This document shows, piece after piece, positions 16,907 through 25,672 of a stretch of DNA of 40,094 nt. Numbering within the stretch: position 1 is the stretch's first letter; each line of letters begins with the position of its first letter. Origin of the DNA: Bradyrhizobium sp. (GTDB lineage Bacteria; Pseudomonadota; Alphaproteobacteria; Rhizobiales; Xanthobacteraceae). The stretch spans positions 1 through 40,094 of the forward strand of contig NZ_JAUYAN010000325.1 of assembly GCF_030693485.1 (NCBI RefSeq). The letters are read 5' to 3'. A program made the translations under genes and the position numbers. The notes under the pieces were generated by a model. That model ran no database searches. It saw only the letters and a program-made list of their open reading frames with translations, and was not told the DNA's origin.

Positions 16907-17731
16907 ATGAACTCGCAGAACTCCGTCTCGCACGACCTTGCGACAGGGCATTTCAGCACTCTGCTGAAGCACTGGCGCAATGTGCGCCGTCTCACCCAGA
17001 TCGAGTTGGCTGGCGATGCCAATGTTTCCGCGAGGCATGTGTGCTTTCTGGAAACCGGCCGCGCGCAGCCGAGCCGCGAGATGGTGCAGTTGCTCGGCAG
17101 CGCGCTCGATCTGCCGCTCGAGGAACGTAATGCGCTGCACGTCGCCGCAGGCTTCGTGCCGCCCTATGGCGAGCAGGGACTGGCGGCCGATAATCTGCAG
17201 CATGTCCGCCAGGCGCTGGATTTCATTCTTCGCCAGCAGGAGCCGTATCCCGGAATCGTCATCGACGGGCGCTGGGACGTGCGCATCCGCAACCAGGCCT
17301 CGGCGCGCCTGTTCAAGCCGTTCCGCCAGGCCTACGACATGGAAGCCGGCCTCGCCGATAACGCCATGCATGTTGTTTTCCACCCCGGGGGCCTGCGCCA
17401 GTTCATCGTAAACTGGGACGAATTCGCCGGGCAGATGATCCAGATCCTGCATCGCGAAGTCGCGCAAGGCGGCTCCGTTGCGGCGCATCTGCTCGACGAA
17501 ATCATGGCGTATCCCGGCTTGCCGGCCGAATGGCGGTTGCCGCGCAATCCGGCGGGATCGTCTCCGGTCATGACGATGCAGCTTCAGAAGGACGACTTCC
17601 GTCTCGCCTTCTTTTCCACCTTTACGACGCTCGCAATGCCGACCGACGCCGCGTTGCAGAAACTGAAAATCGAATGCTTTTATCCGGCGGACACCGCGAC
17701 CGCCGAGAAGGCGCGCGAACTGGCACTCTGA
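16907..17731 (+). CDS. XRE-family regulator with MmyB-like ligand domain
   Basis: The 274-residue protein has an N-terminal helix-turn-helix (TLLKHWRNVRRLTQIELAGD, then SARHVCFLETGRAQPS). The rest, starting near QQEPYPGIVIDGRWDVRIRN, is the MltR/MmyB-type domain with a PAS-like fold, known to bind small hydrophobic ligands in some relatives. The start at 16907 is the ATG nearest the conserved HTH region. It is divergent from the FAD monooxygenase and upstream of the NTF2-like gene, 30 bases apart, so it probably controls both directions. Ligand and operator are unknown. Confidence 0.88.
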   Translation: MNSQNSVSHDLATGHFSTLLKHWRNVRRLTQIELAGDANVSARHVCFLETGRAQPSREMVQLLGSALDLPLEERNALHVAAGFVPPYGEQGLAADNLQHVRQALDFILRQQEPYPGIVIDGRWDVRIRNQASARLFKPFRQAYDMEAGLADNAMHVVFHPGGLRQFIVNWDEFAGQMIQILHREVAQGGSVAAHLLDEIMAYPGLPAEWRLPRNPAGSSPVMTMQLQKDDFRLAFFSTFTTLAMPTDAALQKLKIECFYPADTATAEKARELAL

Positions 17732-17761
17732 CCCAACCCTGCAAGAACCCTGGAGGCAGCA

Positions 17762-18238
17762 ATGCAACTTGCCCAGCGACATCATCATCCGGCCGGGACC
17801 ATGGACGAACTGCGCGCGTTGAACGCGCGTTTCATCCACAATTTCATCACTCGCGACGTGGCCTCGCACGATGCCATGCTGCATCCCGACTTCATCAACA
17901 TCTGGCCCACCGGCCAGCGGCTGGATCGCGTCAGCTATCTGAAATACTGGGCGACGGCCTTCGATCCCAAGGTGATCGTTTACTGGGATGTCCGCGACGA
18001 ACTCATCACCGTCATCGGCGATGTCGCGCTGGTGCGCGCCACCAACAAGCACACCCGCCGCCGCGACGGACAGGAAGTGACCGGCATGACCATGTACACC
18101 GATACCTATCTGTTCGAGGATGGCGCCTGGAAGTGCATCCAGGCCCAACTGACACCGGTTGCTCCGGAACATGAGCCCGCCGATGACACGATCGCCAGCG
18201 TCTATCTCGAAGGCAGGCTTCAGGTGCGCGCTTCTTGA
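17762..18238 (+). CDS. NTF2-like (SnoaL-type) protein
   Basis: The 158-residue product shows the alpha+beta cone pattern of NTF2-like proteins: LNARFIHNFITRDVASHDAM, then HPDFINIWPTGQ, and a later sheet with TDTYLFEDGAWKCIQAQLT. Such proteins can be isomerases, dehydratases or binding proteins. A GGAGG ribosome binding site sits 5-9 bases before the ATG. It lies just downstream of the regulator, likely in one transcript. The role is unknown; its placement with a flavin monooxygenase suggests it handles the same compound. Confidence 0.85.
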   Translation: MQLAQRHHHPAGTMDELRALNARFIHNFITRDVASHDAMLHPDFINIWPTGQRLDRVSYLKYWATAFDPKVIVYWDVRDELITVIGDVALVRATNKHTRRRDGQEVTGMTMYTDTYLFEDGAWKCIQAQLTPVAPEHEPADDTIASVYLEGRLQVRAS

Positions 18239-18304
18239 CGCGGGAGCGGGGGTGGACCATCGGGCGACGTACCGCTAACGTCGGGCGTTCACATGAGGAC
18301 TGAC

Positions 18305-18922
18305 ATGTTCAAGCTCTATTACGCCCCCGGCACCTGCGCACTGGCCTCGCATATCGCCCTGGAGGAGGCCGGCGCCGCCTACACCACCGAGCGGCTGGAT
18401 TTCAAGAACAACCAGCAGAACAGCGCCGAATATCTCAAGGTCAATCCGAAGGGACGGGTGCCAGCGCTGGTGACGGATCGCGGCACCCTGACCGAGACGC
18501 CGGCGATGCTCGCTTTCATCGCACAGAGCTTTCCGCAGGCGAGACTGGCGCCGGACGATACCTTCGCCTTCGCGCAGGCGCAGTCCTTCAACAGCTATCT
18601 GTGTTCGACCGTGCATATCAATCATGCCCACAAGATGCGCGGCCCGCGCTGGGCCACGGAAGAATCTTCCTTTGCCGATATGAAGCGCAAGGTGCCGCAG
18701 ACCATGGCCGCCTGTTTTGCCCTGATCGAGCTCGACATGCTGCGGGGACCTTGGGTGATGGGCGAGCAGTATACGATCTGCGATCCCTATCTGTTCACGA
18801 TTGCCGGATGGCTCGAAGGCGACGGTGTCGATATCGCGACCCTTCCGAAAGTGGCGGATCATTACAAGCGAATGTCGGAGCGGCCGGCGGTGCAGAAAGT
18901 GCTGGCGGATGAGAAGCGCTGA
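18305..18922 (+). CDS. Glutathione S-transferase, beta-class-like
   Basis: The 205-residue protein begins MFKLYYAPGTCALASHIALE. The YxxPGTC block with Cys11 matches bacterial beta-class GSTs, which hold glutathione by a Cys and not a Tyr. The thioredoxin-like N-terminal domain has NPKGRVPAL with the cis-Pro, then the TETPAML glutathione-binding turn. The C-terminal helical domain includes YTICDPYLF. It detoxifies or isomerises electrophiles using glutathione. The start at 18305 follows a GAGGA ribosome binding site; an ATG 12 bases upstream is possible but less well placed. Confidence 0.92.
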   Translation: MFKLYYAPGTCALASHIALEEAGAAYTTERLDFKNNQQNSAEYLKVNPKGRVPALVTDRGTLTETPAMLAFIAQSFPQARLAPDDTFAFAQAQSFNSYLCSTVHINHAHKMRGPRWATEESSFADMKRKVPQTMAACFALIELDMLRGPWVMGEQYTICDPYLFTIAGWLEGDGVDIATLPKVADHYKRMSERPAVQKVLADEKR

Positions 18923-18982
18923 ACTGAAAAATCCCACGTCGTCGCGGCCTCCGCTGACGGGGTGATGCATTGGAGGAAAAGC

Positions 18983-19387
18983 ATGAGCAAGGAATTCTTC
19001 AGCCCGGCGACGCTTTCGCCGCCGGTCGGCTACTCGCACATCGCGAAGGTCAACAAGGGCACGATGATCTATCTCGCGGGCCAGGTGTCGAGCGACGCTT
19101 CCGGCAAGCTGGTCGGCGAGGGCAATTTCGAGGCGCAGGCCGAACAGGTGTTCCGCAATGTCAGGATTGCGGTCGAGGCGGCCGGCGGCACCATGGCCGA
19201 TATCGTCAAGATGAACATCTACCTGGTGGCGGAAGTCGGTCAGGAAGAGGTGCCAAAAATGCGGGCGATCCGCGACCGCTACGTCAACACGCAGAAGCCG
19301 CCGGCCAGCACGCTGGTGGTCGTCAGCCGGCTGGCGCGGCCGGGCTGGCTGATCGAGATCGAGGCGATTGCCGCGCTGGACGATTGA
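18983..19387 (+). CDS. RidA-like protein lacking the usual catalytic Arg
   Basis: The 134-residue protein has the YjgF/YER057c/UK114 fold signature: GTMIYLAGQVSSD, FRNVRIAVEAAGGTMADIVKMNIYL, and IEIEAIAAL at the end. In active RidA an Arg in the P-A-R-S block holds the imine acid. The aligned block here reads PASTLVVVSRL, with Ser at that position, so imine deaminase activity is doubtful. Such members are often found in catabolic operons, and a related fold includes aminomuconate deaminase. The start follows a TGGAGGA site at 18971-18977. It sits 60 bases after the GST gene. Confidence 0.9.
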   Translation: MSKEFFSPATLSPPVGYSHIAKVNKGTMIYLAGQVSSDASGKLVGEGNFEAQAEQVFRNVRIAVEAAGGTMADIVKMNIYLVAEVGQEEVPKMRAIRDRYVNTQKPPASTLVVVSRLARPGWLIEIEAIAALDD

Positions 19388-19393
19388 AACGAA

Positions 19394-19428
19394 AACGGCG
19401 CCCGCGAAGGGCGCCGTCCTGTAACGGT
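19394..19428 (-). terminator. Intrinsic terminator between convergent ridA-like and GST genes
   Basis: ACGGCGCCC (19395-19403) pairs with GGGCGCCGT (19409-19417), a perfect 9-base stem with loop GCGAA. Read on the minus strand it is followed by TTTCGTTTC, so it should stop the GST transcript. On the plus strand there is no T-run, so it is weaker for the ridA-like gene. Confidence 0.75.
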
Positions 19429-19435
19429 TGCGCGA

Positions 19436-20122
19436 TCAGGCCGCCTTCACCGCGAGGTGCTTGAACATGTTGGCGCGCGCCTCGTCGTCCATTTCCGCCT
19501 TGAACTTGAAATTGTCCTTCAGCGCGATCGCCTTGGCCGCCGCCGGCCGTGCCGAGATTTCGTCGACCAGCCGCTTGACGTTGGGATATTTGGCAAAGGC
19601 GTCCTCGCCCATGATGAAGGGGATCATGCGGGCCCAACCCCAAACGTCCATGTCGACGATGGTGTAGGTGTCGCCGACCATATAGCGGCGCTTGGCCAGA
19701 TGGTCGTTGAGGATGCCGAAATGCCGCTGCGCCTCGAATTGATAGCGGTTATGGGCGTAGTCGATTTTTTCAGGCGAAAAGTGCCTGAAATGGACGGCCT
19801 GGCCGCTAAAGGGCCCGACGCCGGTGGCGACGAACATCAGCCAGGACAGCAGCTCGGCGCGGTTGGCCGGGCCAGCCGGCGGCAGGAACTTGCCGGTCTT
19901 TTCCGCCAGATACAGCAGGATGGCGTTGCTATCGAACACCTTGACGCCGTCGTCGTCGATCGCCGGCACCTTGGCGTTCGGATTGACCGCGAGATATTCC
20001 GGCTTGAACTGGTCGCCGGCGCGGGTATCGACGGCGACGGGTTGGTAGGCGATGCCGGCTTCCTCAAGGAAGAGCGCGACCTTGGTCGGGTTGGGCGATC
20101 CGTTGAAGTAGAATTTGAGCAT
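19436..20122 (-). CDS. Glutathione S-transferase, YfcG/Ure2p-like
   Basis: The 228-residue protein begins MLKFYFNGSPNPTKVALFLE, the usual start of YfcG/nu-class and Ure2p-like GSTs, some of which act as disulfide reductases using two glutathiones. NPNAKVPAIDDDG holds the cis-Pro and DSNAILLYLAEK the glutathione-binding turn. The C-terminal helices include YTIVDMDVWGW. The start at 20122 is chosen because it is the conserved N-terminus, with AGGGGGAG upstream. It converges on the ridA-like gene and has its own terminator. Substrate unknown. Confidence 0.92.
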   Translation of the reverse strand: MLKFYFNGSPNPTKVALFLEEAGIAYQPVAVDTRAGDQFKPEYLAVNPNAKVPAIDDDGVKVFDSNAILLYLAEKTGKFLPPAGPANRAELLSWLMFVATGVGPFSGQAVHFRHFSPEKIDYAHNRYQFEAQRHFGILNDHLAKRRYMVGDTYTIVDMDVWGWARMIPFIMGEDAFAKYPNVKRLVDEISARPAAAKAIALKDNFKFKAEMDDEARANMFKHLAVKAA

Positions 20123-20243
20123 TAACTCCCCCTTGTTTCCTTGTTGCCGAAAAAAATCGGGACGCGGCAAGGATGCCGCTGACGGCATCTCCATGCTCAA
20201 ATTTTTGCGGGGAGCGCAACCGACGAGTTTGTGAGGGCGCGGC

Positions 20244-20573
20244 TCAGCCGAACCAGAAGAACCCGACCACCCCGGCGACGATGAACCCGGTCCCGATCGC
20301 CGTCATCATGGTCCCGAAACGGATCGCCGAATGCAGGTTCGAAGCCTGCGCGGCGCGTTCCGAGCGGCGCGCATAGCCGTGCACGATGACTTCCTCGTTG
20401 AAGGCATTGTTGGCATCGAACCCGCCGGAGAGGCCGACGCAGATCAACAGCATGCCGAGAATGACCAGGCCGGCAAAGCCCAAAAAACTCAGCATCAGCA
20501 TCGGCGGCAGGCCGCCCAGAAAGATCGGCAGCAGCGGCAGCACAATCAACGCTTCGGACGTTCGGGATCGCAT
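20244..20573 (-). CDS. Small hypothetical membrane protein
   Basis: A 109-residue protein with three hydrophobic stretches (ALIVLPLLPIFLGG, PMLMLSFLGFAGLVILGMLL, and GTGFIVAGVVGFFWFG at the C-terminus) and a polar middle. I do not recognise a family. The start at 20573 is supported by GGAGG 5-9 bases upstream; the longer frame adds 18 residues with no support. It stands alone between a GST gene and ccrM on the same strand. Confidence 0.65.
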   Translation of the reverse strand: MRSRTSEALIVLPLLPIFLGGLPPMLMLSFLGFAGLVILGMLLICVGLSGGFDANNAFNEEVIVHGYARRSERAAQASNLHSAIRFGTMMTAIGTGFIVAGVVGFFWFG

Positions 20574-20674
20574 CGGATCCTCCATCGAGCCGTCAATGGC
20601 GGCCGGTGCGGAGTACGGATGACGCAATGTATAGCAGGAAATCAGGCGGAATAGGATGCGGCGGCCCGCTGAAT

Positions 20675-21827
<1,153 letters not shown>

Positions 21828-21887
21828 AGGCGACGCTGTCGGCGACGCGGGACTAAACAACCGACTGGCCGTACATTGACGTGCCGA

Positions 21888-21904
21888 GGTAAACACGGGG
21901 TTAT
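21888..21904 (-). promoter_or_regulatory. Possible CtrA-binding site upstream of ccrM
   Basis: Read on the minus strand, ATAACCCCGTGTTTACC resembles TTAA-N7-TTAAC, the CtrA box, with the right 7-base spacing and one mismatch in each half. It lies about 80 bases before the ccrM start. CtrA activates ccrM in Caulobacter. The match is imperfect and the call is tentative. Confidence 0.35.
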
Positions 21905-22058
21905 CGAGCACGCGTATTGCGTGCGTCCTGGTTGTGATTGATGGCTAGGCAATAATTGCCGGGCAGGTTATTGATTAATGGAATGGAAATTATACCCGAC
22001 TGCCGCGTTAGGTGTCGGCGAGTACGCCGCCAGCCAGCTGGAATGAGGAAATACCGCC

Positions 22059-22991
22059 ATGCGTTACGATGACTTCCGCCGCAGCGACAATATCGACGAT
22101 CGCCGCGACGACGGCGGCGGCGGAATGGGCGGCGGCGGTGGCATGCGGATGGGCGGCGGCGGGCTCGGCATCGGCACCATCATCGTGCTGGGCATCGTCG
22201 GCTATGCCTTCGGCATCGATCCGCGCATCCTGATCGGCGGCGCCGAAATTCTCACCGGCGGCAACCAGGCGCCGTCCTATCAATCCGAACGCCGGTCCTC
22301 CGAACCTGCAAGAAAGGGAGCGCCGACCGACGAGATGGGCAGCATGATATCTGGCGTGCTCGGCGAGATCGACGATCGCTGGGACGAGATCTTCAAGGCC
22401 AGCGGCCAAACCTACAAGGGGCCGCGCATCGTGCTGTTTCGCAACGCCACCAATGGCGGACGCTGCGGCATGGCGCAGTCGGCGATGGGGCCGTTCTATT
22501 GTCCGCCCGACAAGCAGATCTTTCTCGATACCGCGTTTTTCCGCGAGGTCGAAACCAAGTTCCGCGGCTGTTCGGGCAATGCCTGCAAGTTTACCGCGGC
22601 CTATATCATCGCCCATGAAGCGGGACATCACATCCAGAACCTGCTCGGCATCCTGCCGCGCGTGAACCGGATGCAGCAGCAGGCCGGCAGCAAGGCGGAA
22701 GCCAATGCGCTGCAGGTCAAGGTCGAGCTGCAGGCGGATTGCCTGTCGGGCGTCTGGGTCAATCGGCAGGAAAAGAAGCGTCCGGGCTTCCTCCAGCCCG
22801 GTGACATCGATGCGGCATTGCAGACCGCCGCCGCGATCGGCGACGACACGCTGCAGCGCAAGGCGCAGGGGCGTGTGGTGCCGGATTCGTTCACCCACGG
22901 CTCCGCCGCGCAGCGCAAGCAGTGGTTCATGACCGGCTACCAGCAGGGCACGGTGCAGTCCTGCAACACGTTCGGCGCGGGAGTGCTCTAG
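22059..22991 (+). CDS. Neutral zinc metallopeptidase, YpfJ family
   Basis: The 310-residue protein has a Gly-rich N-terminus (residues 19-39, many GGG runs), one membrane segment (IGTIIVLGIVGYAFGI) and a large domain outside it. The zinc motif HEAGHH is at 186-191, with the third ligand likely in ELQADCLSGVW. The ending HGSAAQRKQWFMTGYQQG is a family signature. Function is poorly known; it is a membrane-anchored protease-like protein. The ATG has a GAGGAA ribosome binding site. It is divergent from ccrM across 250 bases. Confidence 0.92.
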   Translation: MRYDDFRRSDNIDDRRDDGGGGMGGGGGMRMGGGGLGIGTIIVLGIVGYAFGIDPRILIGGAEILTGGNQAPSYQSERRSSEPARKGAPTDEMGSMISGVLGEIDDRWDEIFKASGQTYKGPRIVLFRNATNGGRCGMAQSAMGPFYCPPDKQIFLDTAFFREVETKFRGCSGNACKFTAAYIIAHEAGHHIQNLLGILPRVNRMQQQAGSKAEANALQVKVELQADCLSGVWVNRQEKKRPGFLQPGDIDAALQTAAAIGDDTLQRKAQGRVVPDSFTHGSAAQRKQWFMTGYQQGTVQSCNTFGAGVL

Positions 22992-23002
22992 ATTCTTCCG
23001 CT

Positions 23003-23140
23003 GTCATCCCCGCGCGAACGCGGTAGCGTTCGTCGCTGAGAGGTGCGAGCTCTTGGGCGAGCCTCGAAGTATGCGATGAGAAGCAAGATGCCCGCTGCCC
23101 ATCCTTCAAGATGCGCAAGCGCGCGCACCTCAGGATGACG
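23003..23140. repeat. Composite palindromic element
   Basis: The right part (CATCCTTCAAGATGCGCAAG and on, to 23139) is inverted relative to the left part (GAGAGGTGCGAGCTCTTGGG, near 23038), with many mismatches. A GCGAACGCGGTAGCGTTCG hairpin precedes it. It is similar in wording to the elements near 24768 and 29295. Confidence 0.65.
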
Positions 23141-23164
23141 TAGAGAGGCTGGGAGGTTCAGGTG

Positions 23165-23725
23165 ATGTCCATCGATGAAACAAAACAATTCGTCCCGCTC
23201 AACATCGCGGTGCTGACGGTTTCCGACACGCGGACGCTGGCGGACGACAAGTCCGGAACCACGCTGGCGGATCGAATCGCCGCCGCCGGGCACACGCTGG
23301 CGGCGCGCGAGATCATCGTCGACGAAGTCGATGCGATCCGCGCCATCGTCAGGCGATGGATCGCCGACCCCGGCATCGACGTCATCATCACGACAGGCGG
23401 TACCGGTTTTACCGGCCGCGATGTCACGCCGGAGGCGATCGAGCCGTTGTTCGAAAAGCGGATGGACGGCTTCTCGATCGCCTTTCACATGCTGAGCCAC
23501 GCCAAGATCGGGACCTCGACGATCCAGAGCCGCGCCACCGCCGGCGTCGCCGGCGCCACCTATATCTTCTGCCTGCCGGGATCGCCGGGCGCCTGCCGGG
23601 ACGGCTGGGACGGCATTCTGGCGCCGCAGCTCGATTACCGCACGCGGCCCTGCAATTTCGTCGAGATCATGCCGCGGCTGGACGAGCATTTACGCCGCCC
23701 GAAGGCGCAAGGCGCGTCGGTCTGA
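23165..23725 (+). CDS. moaB: Molybdenum cofactor biosynthesis protein MoaB
   Basis: The 186-residue protein belongs to the MoaB/MogA family that adenylates molybdopterin before Mo insertion. The pterin-binding motif TTGGTGFTGRDVTPEA is complete, and LPGSPGACRDGWDGIL near the end is a family signature. The ATG at 23165 is preferred over the GTG three bases before because GGGAGG at 23151-23156 is then 8 bases away. It is a single gene between a repeat and a convergent regulator. MoaB and MogA cannot be fully separated by eye, but the length and ending fit MoaB. Confidence 0.93.
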   Translation: MSIDETKQFVPLNIAVLTVSDTRTLADDKSGTTLADRIAAAGHTLAAREIIVDEVDAIRAIVRRWIADPGIDVIITTGGTGFTGRDVTPEAIEPLFEKRMDGFSIAFHMLSHAKIGTSTIQSRATAGVAGATYIFCLPGSPGACRDGWDGILAPQLDYRTRPCNFVEIMPRLDEHLRRPKAQGASV

Positions 23726-23765
23726 TCGTCATTCCGGGAGCCCGAAGGATCGCGACGTATCCCGC

Positions 23766-24698
23766 TCACAACTCGCGCTCCCAGGTCTCGCCAACGAGGC
23801 TCTGGCCGAAACTGCGGTGCGGCTCTGTGTCGACCAGCACGAAGCCTTGGTCCTGATAGATCCTGCGGGCGGCGATCAGAATGCTTTGGGTCCACAGCGT
23901 GATCCTGCGGTAGCCGCAGGCCTGCGCGAACGCGATGCATTCGCCGACCAGCCGCTGGCCCAGTCGCTGTCCGCGTCCGGCCGGATCGACCAGCAGCAGC
24001 CGCAGCTTGGCGACATCGTCGCTCTGCCTGACCAGAAACACCGAGCCGACCTGGACGCCGTCGAGTTCGGCGATCCAGCAGCGCTCGCGCGAAGCGTCGA
24101 ACGAGGTCAGGAATTTTCCCGCGATCTCCGCCACCAGGCCTTCGAACGAGGAATCAAAACCGTATTCGCGGGCATAGAGCGCGCCGTGGCTCTGCACCAC
24201 CCATCCCATATCGCCCGGCCGGGGATCGCGCAGGATCGCAGGGGGCGGCGGCACGCTGTTTTCGCCGAGCAGCCGTTCGATCGCGGCCATCGCGCCGACC
24301 AGCCGCCCGCGGTCACTTCCCGGCAACGCGGCCAGCAGGGCCGCGACGTCGTCATGCGAACTGCGTTCGAGTTTTGCAAAAGCCTGACGCCCCCTGGCGG
24401 TAAGGCCGAGCCGGTATTGCCGGCGGTCGGACGGCAACGGCTTGCGGGTGATCAACCCGGCTTCGTCGAACTTCTGGACGATGCGGCTGAGATAGCCGGG
24501 ATCCAGCCCGAGTTCGATCCCGATCTCCTTCGCCGCCGCGTCCTCCCGGTGCGCCAGTTCGTACAGCACCCGCGCCTCGCTCAGCGAGAACGGACTTTTC
24601 AGCAACTGCTGATCCAGCACGCCGAGCTTGCGGGTGTAGAACCGGTTGAAAGCCCGGACCGCTGATATCTGGTCGTCGTCGGAATCGTGTGGAGTCAT
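23766..24698 (-). CDS. MarR-family regulator fused to GNAT acetyltransferase
   Basis: The 310-residue protein has an N-terminal winged-helix MarR domain (about 15-145; LSEARVLYELAHRE, and IVQKFDEAGLITRKPLPSDRRQYRL as the wing) and a C-terminal GNAT domain (about 160-305; acetyl-CoA loop in VDPAGRGQRLGQRLV, then ARRIYQDQGFVLV). Such fusions are common but mostly uncharacterised; they may link an acetylation substrate to gene control. A perfect 18-base palindrome lies 24 bases upstream of the start and probably serves as its operator. It converges on moaB. Confidence 0.92.
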   Translation of the reverse strand: MTPHDSDDDQISAVRAFNRFYTRKLGVLDQQLLKSPFSLSEARVLYELAHREDAAAKEIGIELGLDPGYLSRIVQKFDEAGLITRKPLPSDRRQYRLGLTARGRQAFAKLERSSHDDVAALLAALPGSDRGRLVGAMAAIERLLGENSVPPPPAILRDPRPGDMGWVVQSHGALYAREYGFDSSFEGLVAEIAGKFLTSFDASRERCWIAELDGVQVGSVFLVRQSDDVAKLRLLLVDPAGRGQRLGQRLVGECIAFAQACGYRRITLWTQSILIAARRIYQDQGFVLVDTEPHRSFGQSLVGETWEREL

Positions 24699-24721
24699 CG
24701 CGCACCTCGATACTTGCCAGT

Positions 24722-24739
24722 GTCAAATAATTATTTGAC
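24722..24739. promoter_or_regulatory. Perfect 18-bp palindrome, probable MarR operator
   Basis: GTCAAATAATTATTTGAC is an exact inverted repeat in an AT-rich patch just upstream of the MarR-GNAT start. Weaker outer arms (ACTTG near 24715 and CAAGT at 24744-24748) extend the symmetry. MarR proteins usually bind such sites and repress their own gene. Confidence 0.7.
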
Positions 24740-24767
24740 TTTGACAAGTAATTTTGTGCTTGCGGCT

Positions 24768-24873
24768 CATCCTTCGAGGCGCGCAAGGGCGCGCACCTCT
24801 GGATGAGGTCAACTTGCTGAAACACGACAACCTCATGCTGAGGAGCGAGCGACGCGAGCGTCTCGAAGCATGG
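24768..24873. repeat. Palindromic element downstream of glycosyltransferase gene
   Basis: CTCATCCTTCGAGGCGCGCA and following (24768-24810) is loosely inverted by CCTCATGCTGAGGAGCGAGC and following (24831-24873). Same family as the element at 29295-29392. Confidence 0.7.
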
Positions 24874-24908
24874 GCAGCGGGCGACTTGCCGAGCCAGAGC
24901 AGCCGGCG

Positions 24909-25478
24909 CTACGCCACCATGATCCGGCTGCGCAGCAAGGTGCGCGAGGAGCGGCCTAGCTGGCGCAGCAGCCTGGCTTCGGAGCGGCGGGCGTCCGGCG
25001 CGTAGCCGCCGAGCTTGTCGTAGTGATCGCGCGCGATCAGCAAGCCCTGTTCCGCTGTGGGTCCGGTGATCATCCGCACGATGAATTTGATCCCGTCGCG
25101 CAGGCCCGCATCGGCATAGGGCGAGCGGGCGTAGCGGAAGATCCCGGCGCGTGGACGGCCGCTGTTGGAGACGCCCTGGATGAACTGGGTGGTTTCCTCG
25201 ATCCAGCCGGAGTCGAGCACCGCGCCGGCGCGCAGGAACATCAGCCAGGGCGAACGCGCCTGCCGGGCACCGGCCGCCAGCGCCGCGGCATGCGATCCCT
25301 GAAAGGCCAGGTACCGGCAACCCGCGACATCGGCGACGCGCTCGATCACCCCGTTGCCGGCGCGATCGACCAGCAGCACCTCGCGCACTACGCCGGCCGC
25401 GGCGCCCGGCACCAGCGCGGCGAGCGTGGCCACGGCCGGCTGTTCGACGCCGTCGGTGGGAATGATGACGCTCAGCAT
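24909..25478 (-). CDS. Glycosyltransferase family 2-like protein
   Basis: The 189-residue protein begins MLSVIIPTDG, the usual first strand of GT-A folds, followed by EVLLVDRAGN. LAAGARQARSPWLMFLRAGAVLD is the nucleotide-sugar region where a D-x-D is normally found; here it reads LRAGAVLD, so the motif is atypical. It is shorter than usual GT2 enzymes (220-300 residues) and may be a reduced member. Target sugar or lipid is unknown. It precedes a repeat and the MarR-GNAT gene on the same strand. Confidence 0.7.
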   Translation of the reverse strand: MLSVIIPTDGVEQPAVATLAALVPGAAAGVVREVLLVDRAGNGVIERVADVAGCRYLAFQGSHAAALAAGARQARSPWLMFLRAGAVLDSGWIEETTQFIQGVSNSGRPRAGIFRYARSPYADAGLRDGIKFIVRMITGPTAEQGLLIARDHYDKLGGYAPDARRSEARLLRQLGRSSRTLLRSRIMVA

Positions 25479-25634
25479 GGACGTTTCTGCGATGCCTCAA
25501 TGCGGGGAAAACGCCGCACTGTTATCACCTTGTCACACTCAAATCAGCCCGCCGGTTGCAGCTTTTTGCGGCAGGGCGCCAATCGGGAGGCGTTCACGCG
25601 CGGTCACACTTGGCTGTGGATGATTGAATTTAAT

Positions 25635-25649
25635 GTTCTTGCTTTGTTC
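25635..25649 (+). promoter_or_regulatory. LexA-type SOS box (GTTC-N7-GTTC)
   Basis: GTTCTTGCTTTGTTC matches the alphaproteobacterial LexA operator GTTC-N7-GTTC exactly. It is 23 bases before the radical SAM start codon, where it would block transcription initiation. Another GTTC lies at 25664. Found by eye; LexA binding was not tested. Confidence 0.7.
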
Positions 25650-25672
25650 TTTCAGACTGCTATGTTCCAGAC

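Noticed and set aside
16745..18172. 475-codon minus-strand open frame
   Set aside because: It runs across the regulator and NTF2-like genes, which have clear domains on the plus strand.
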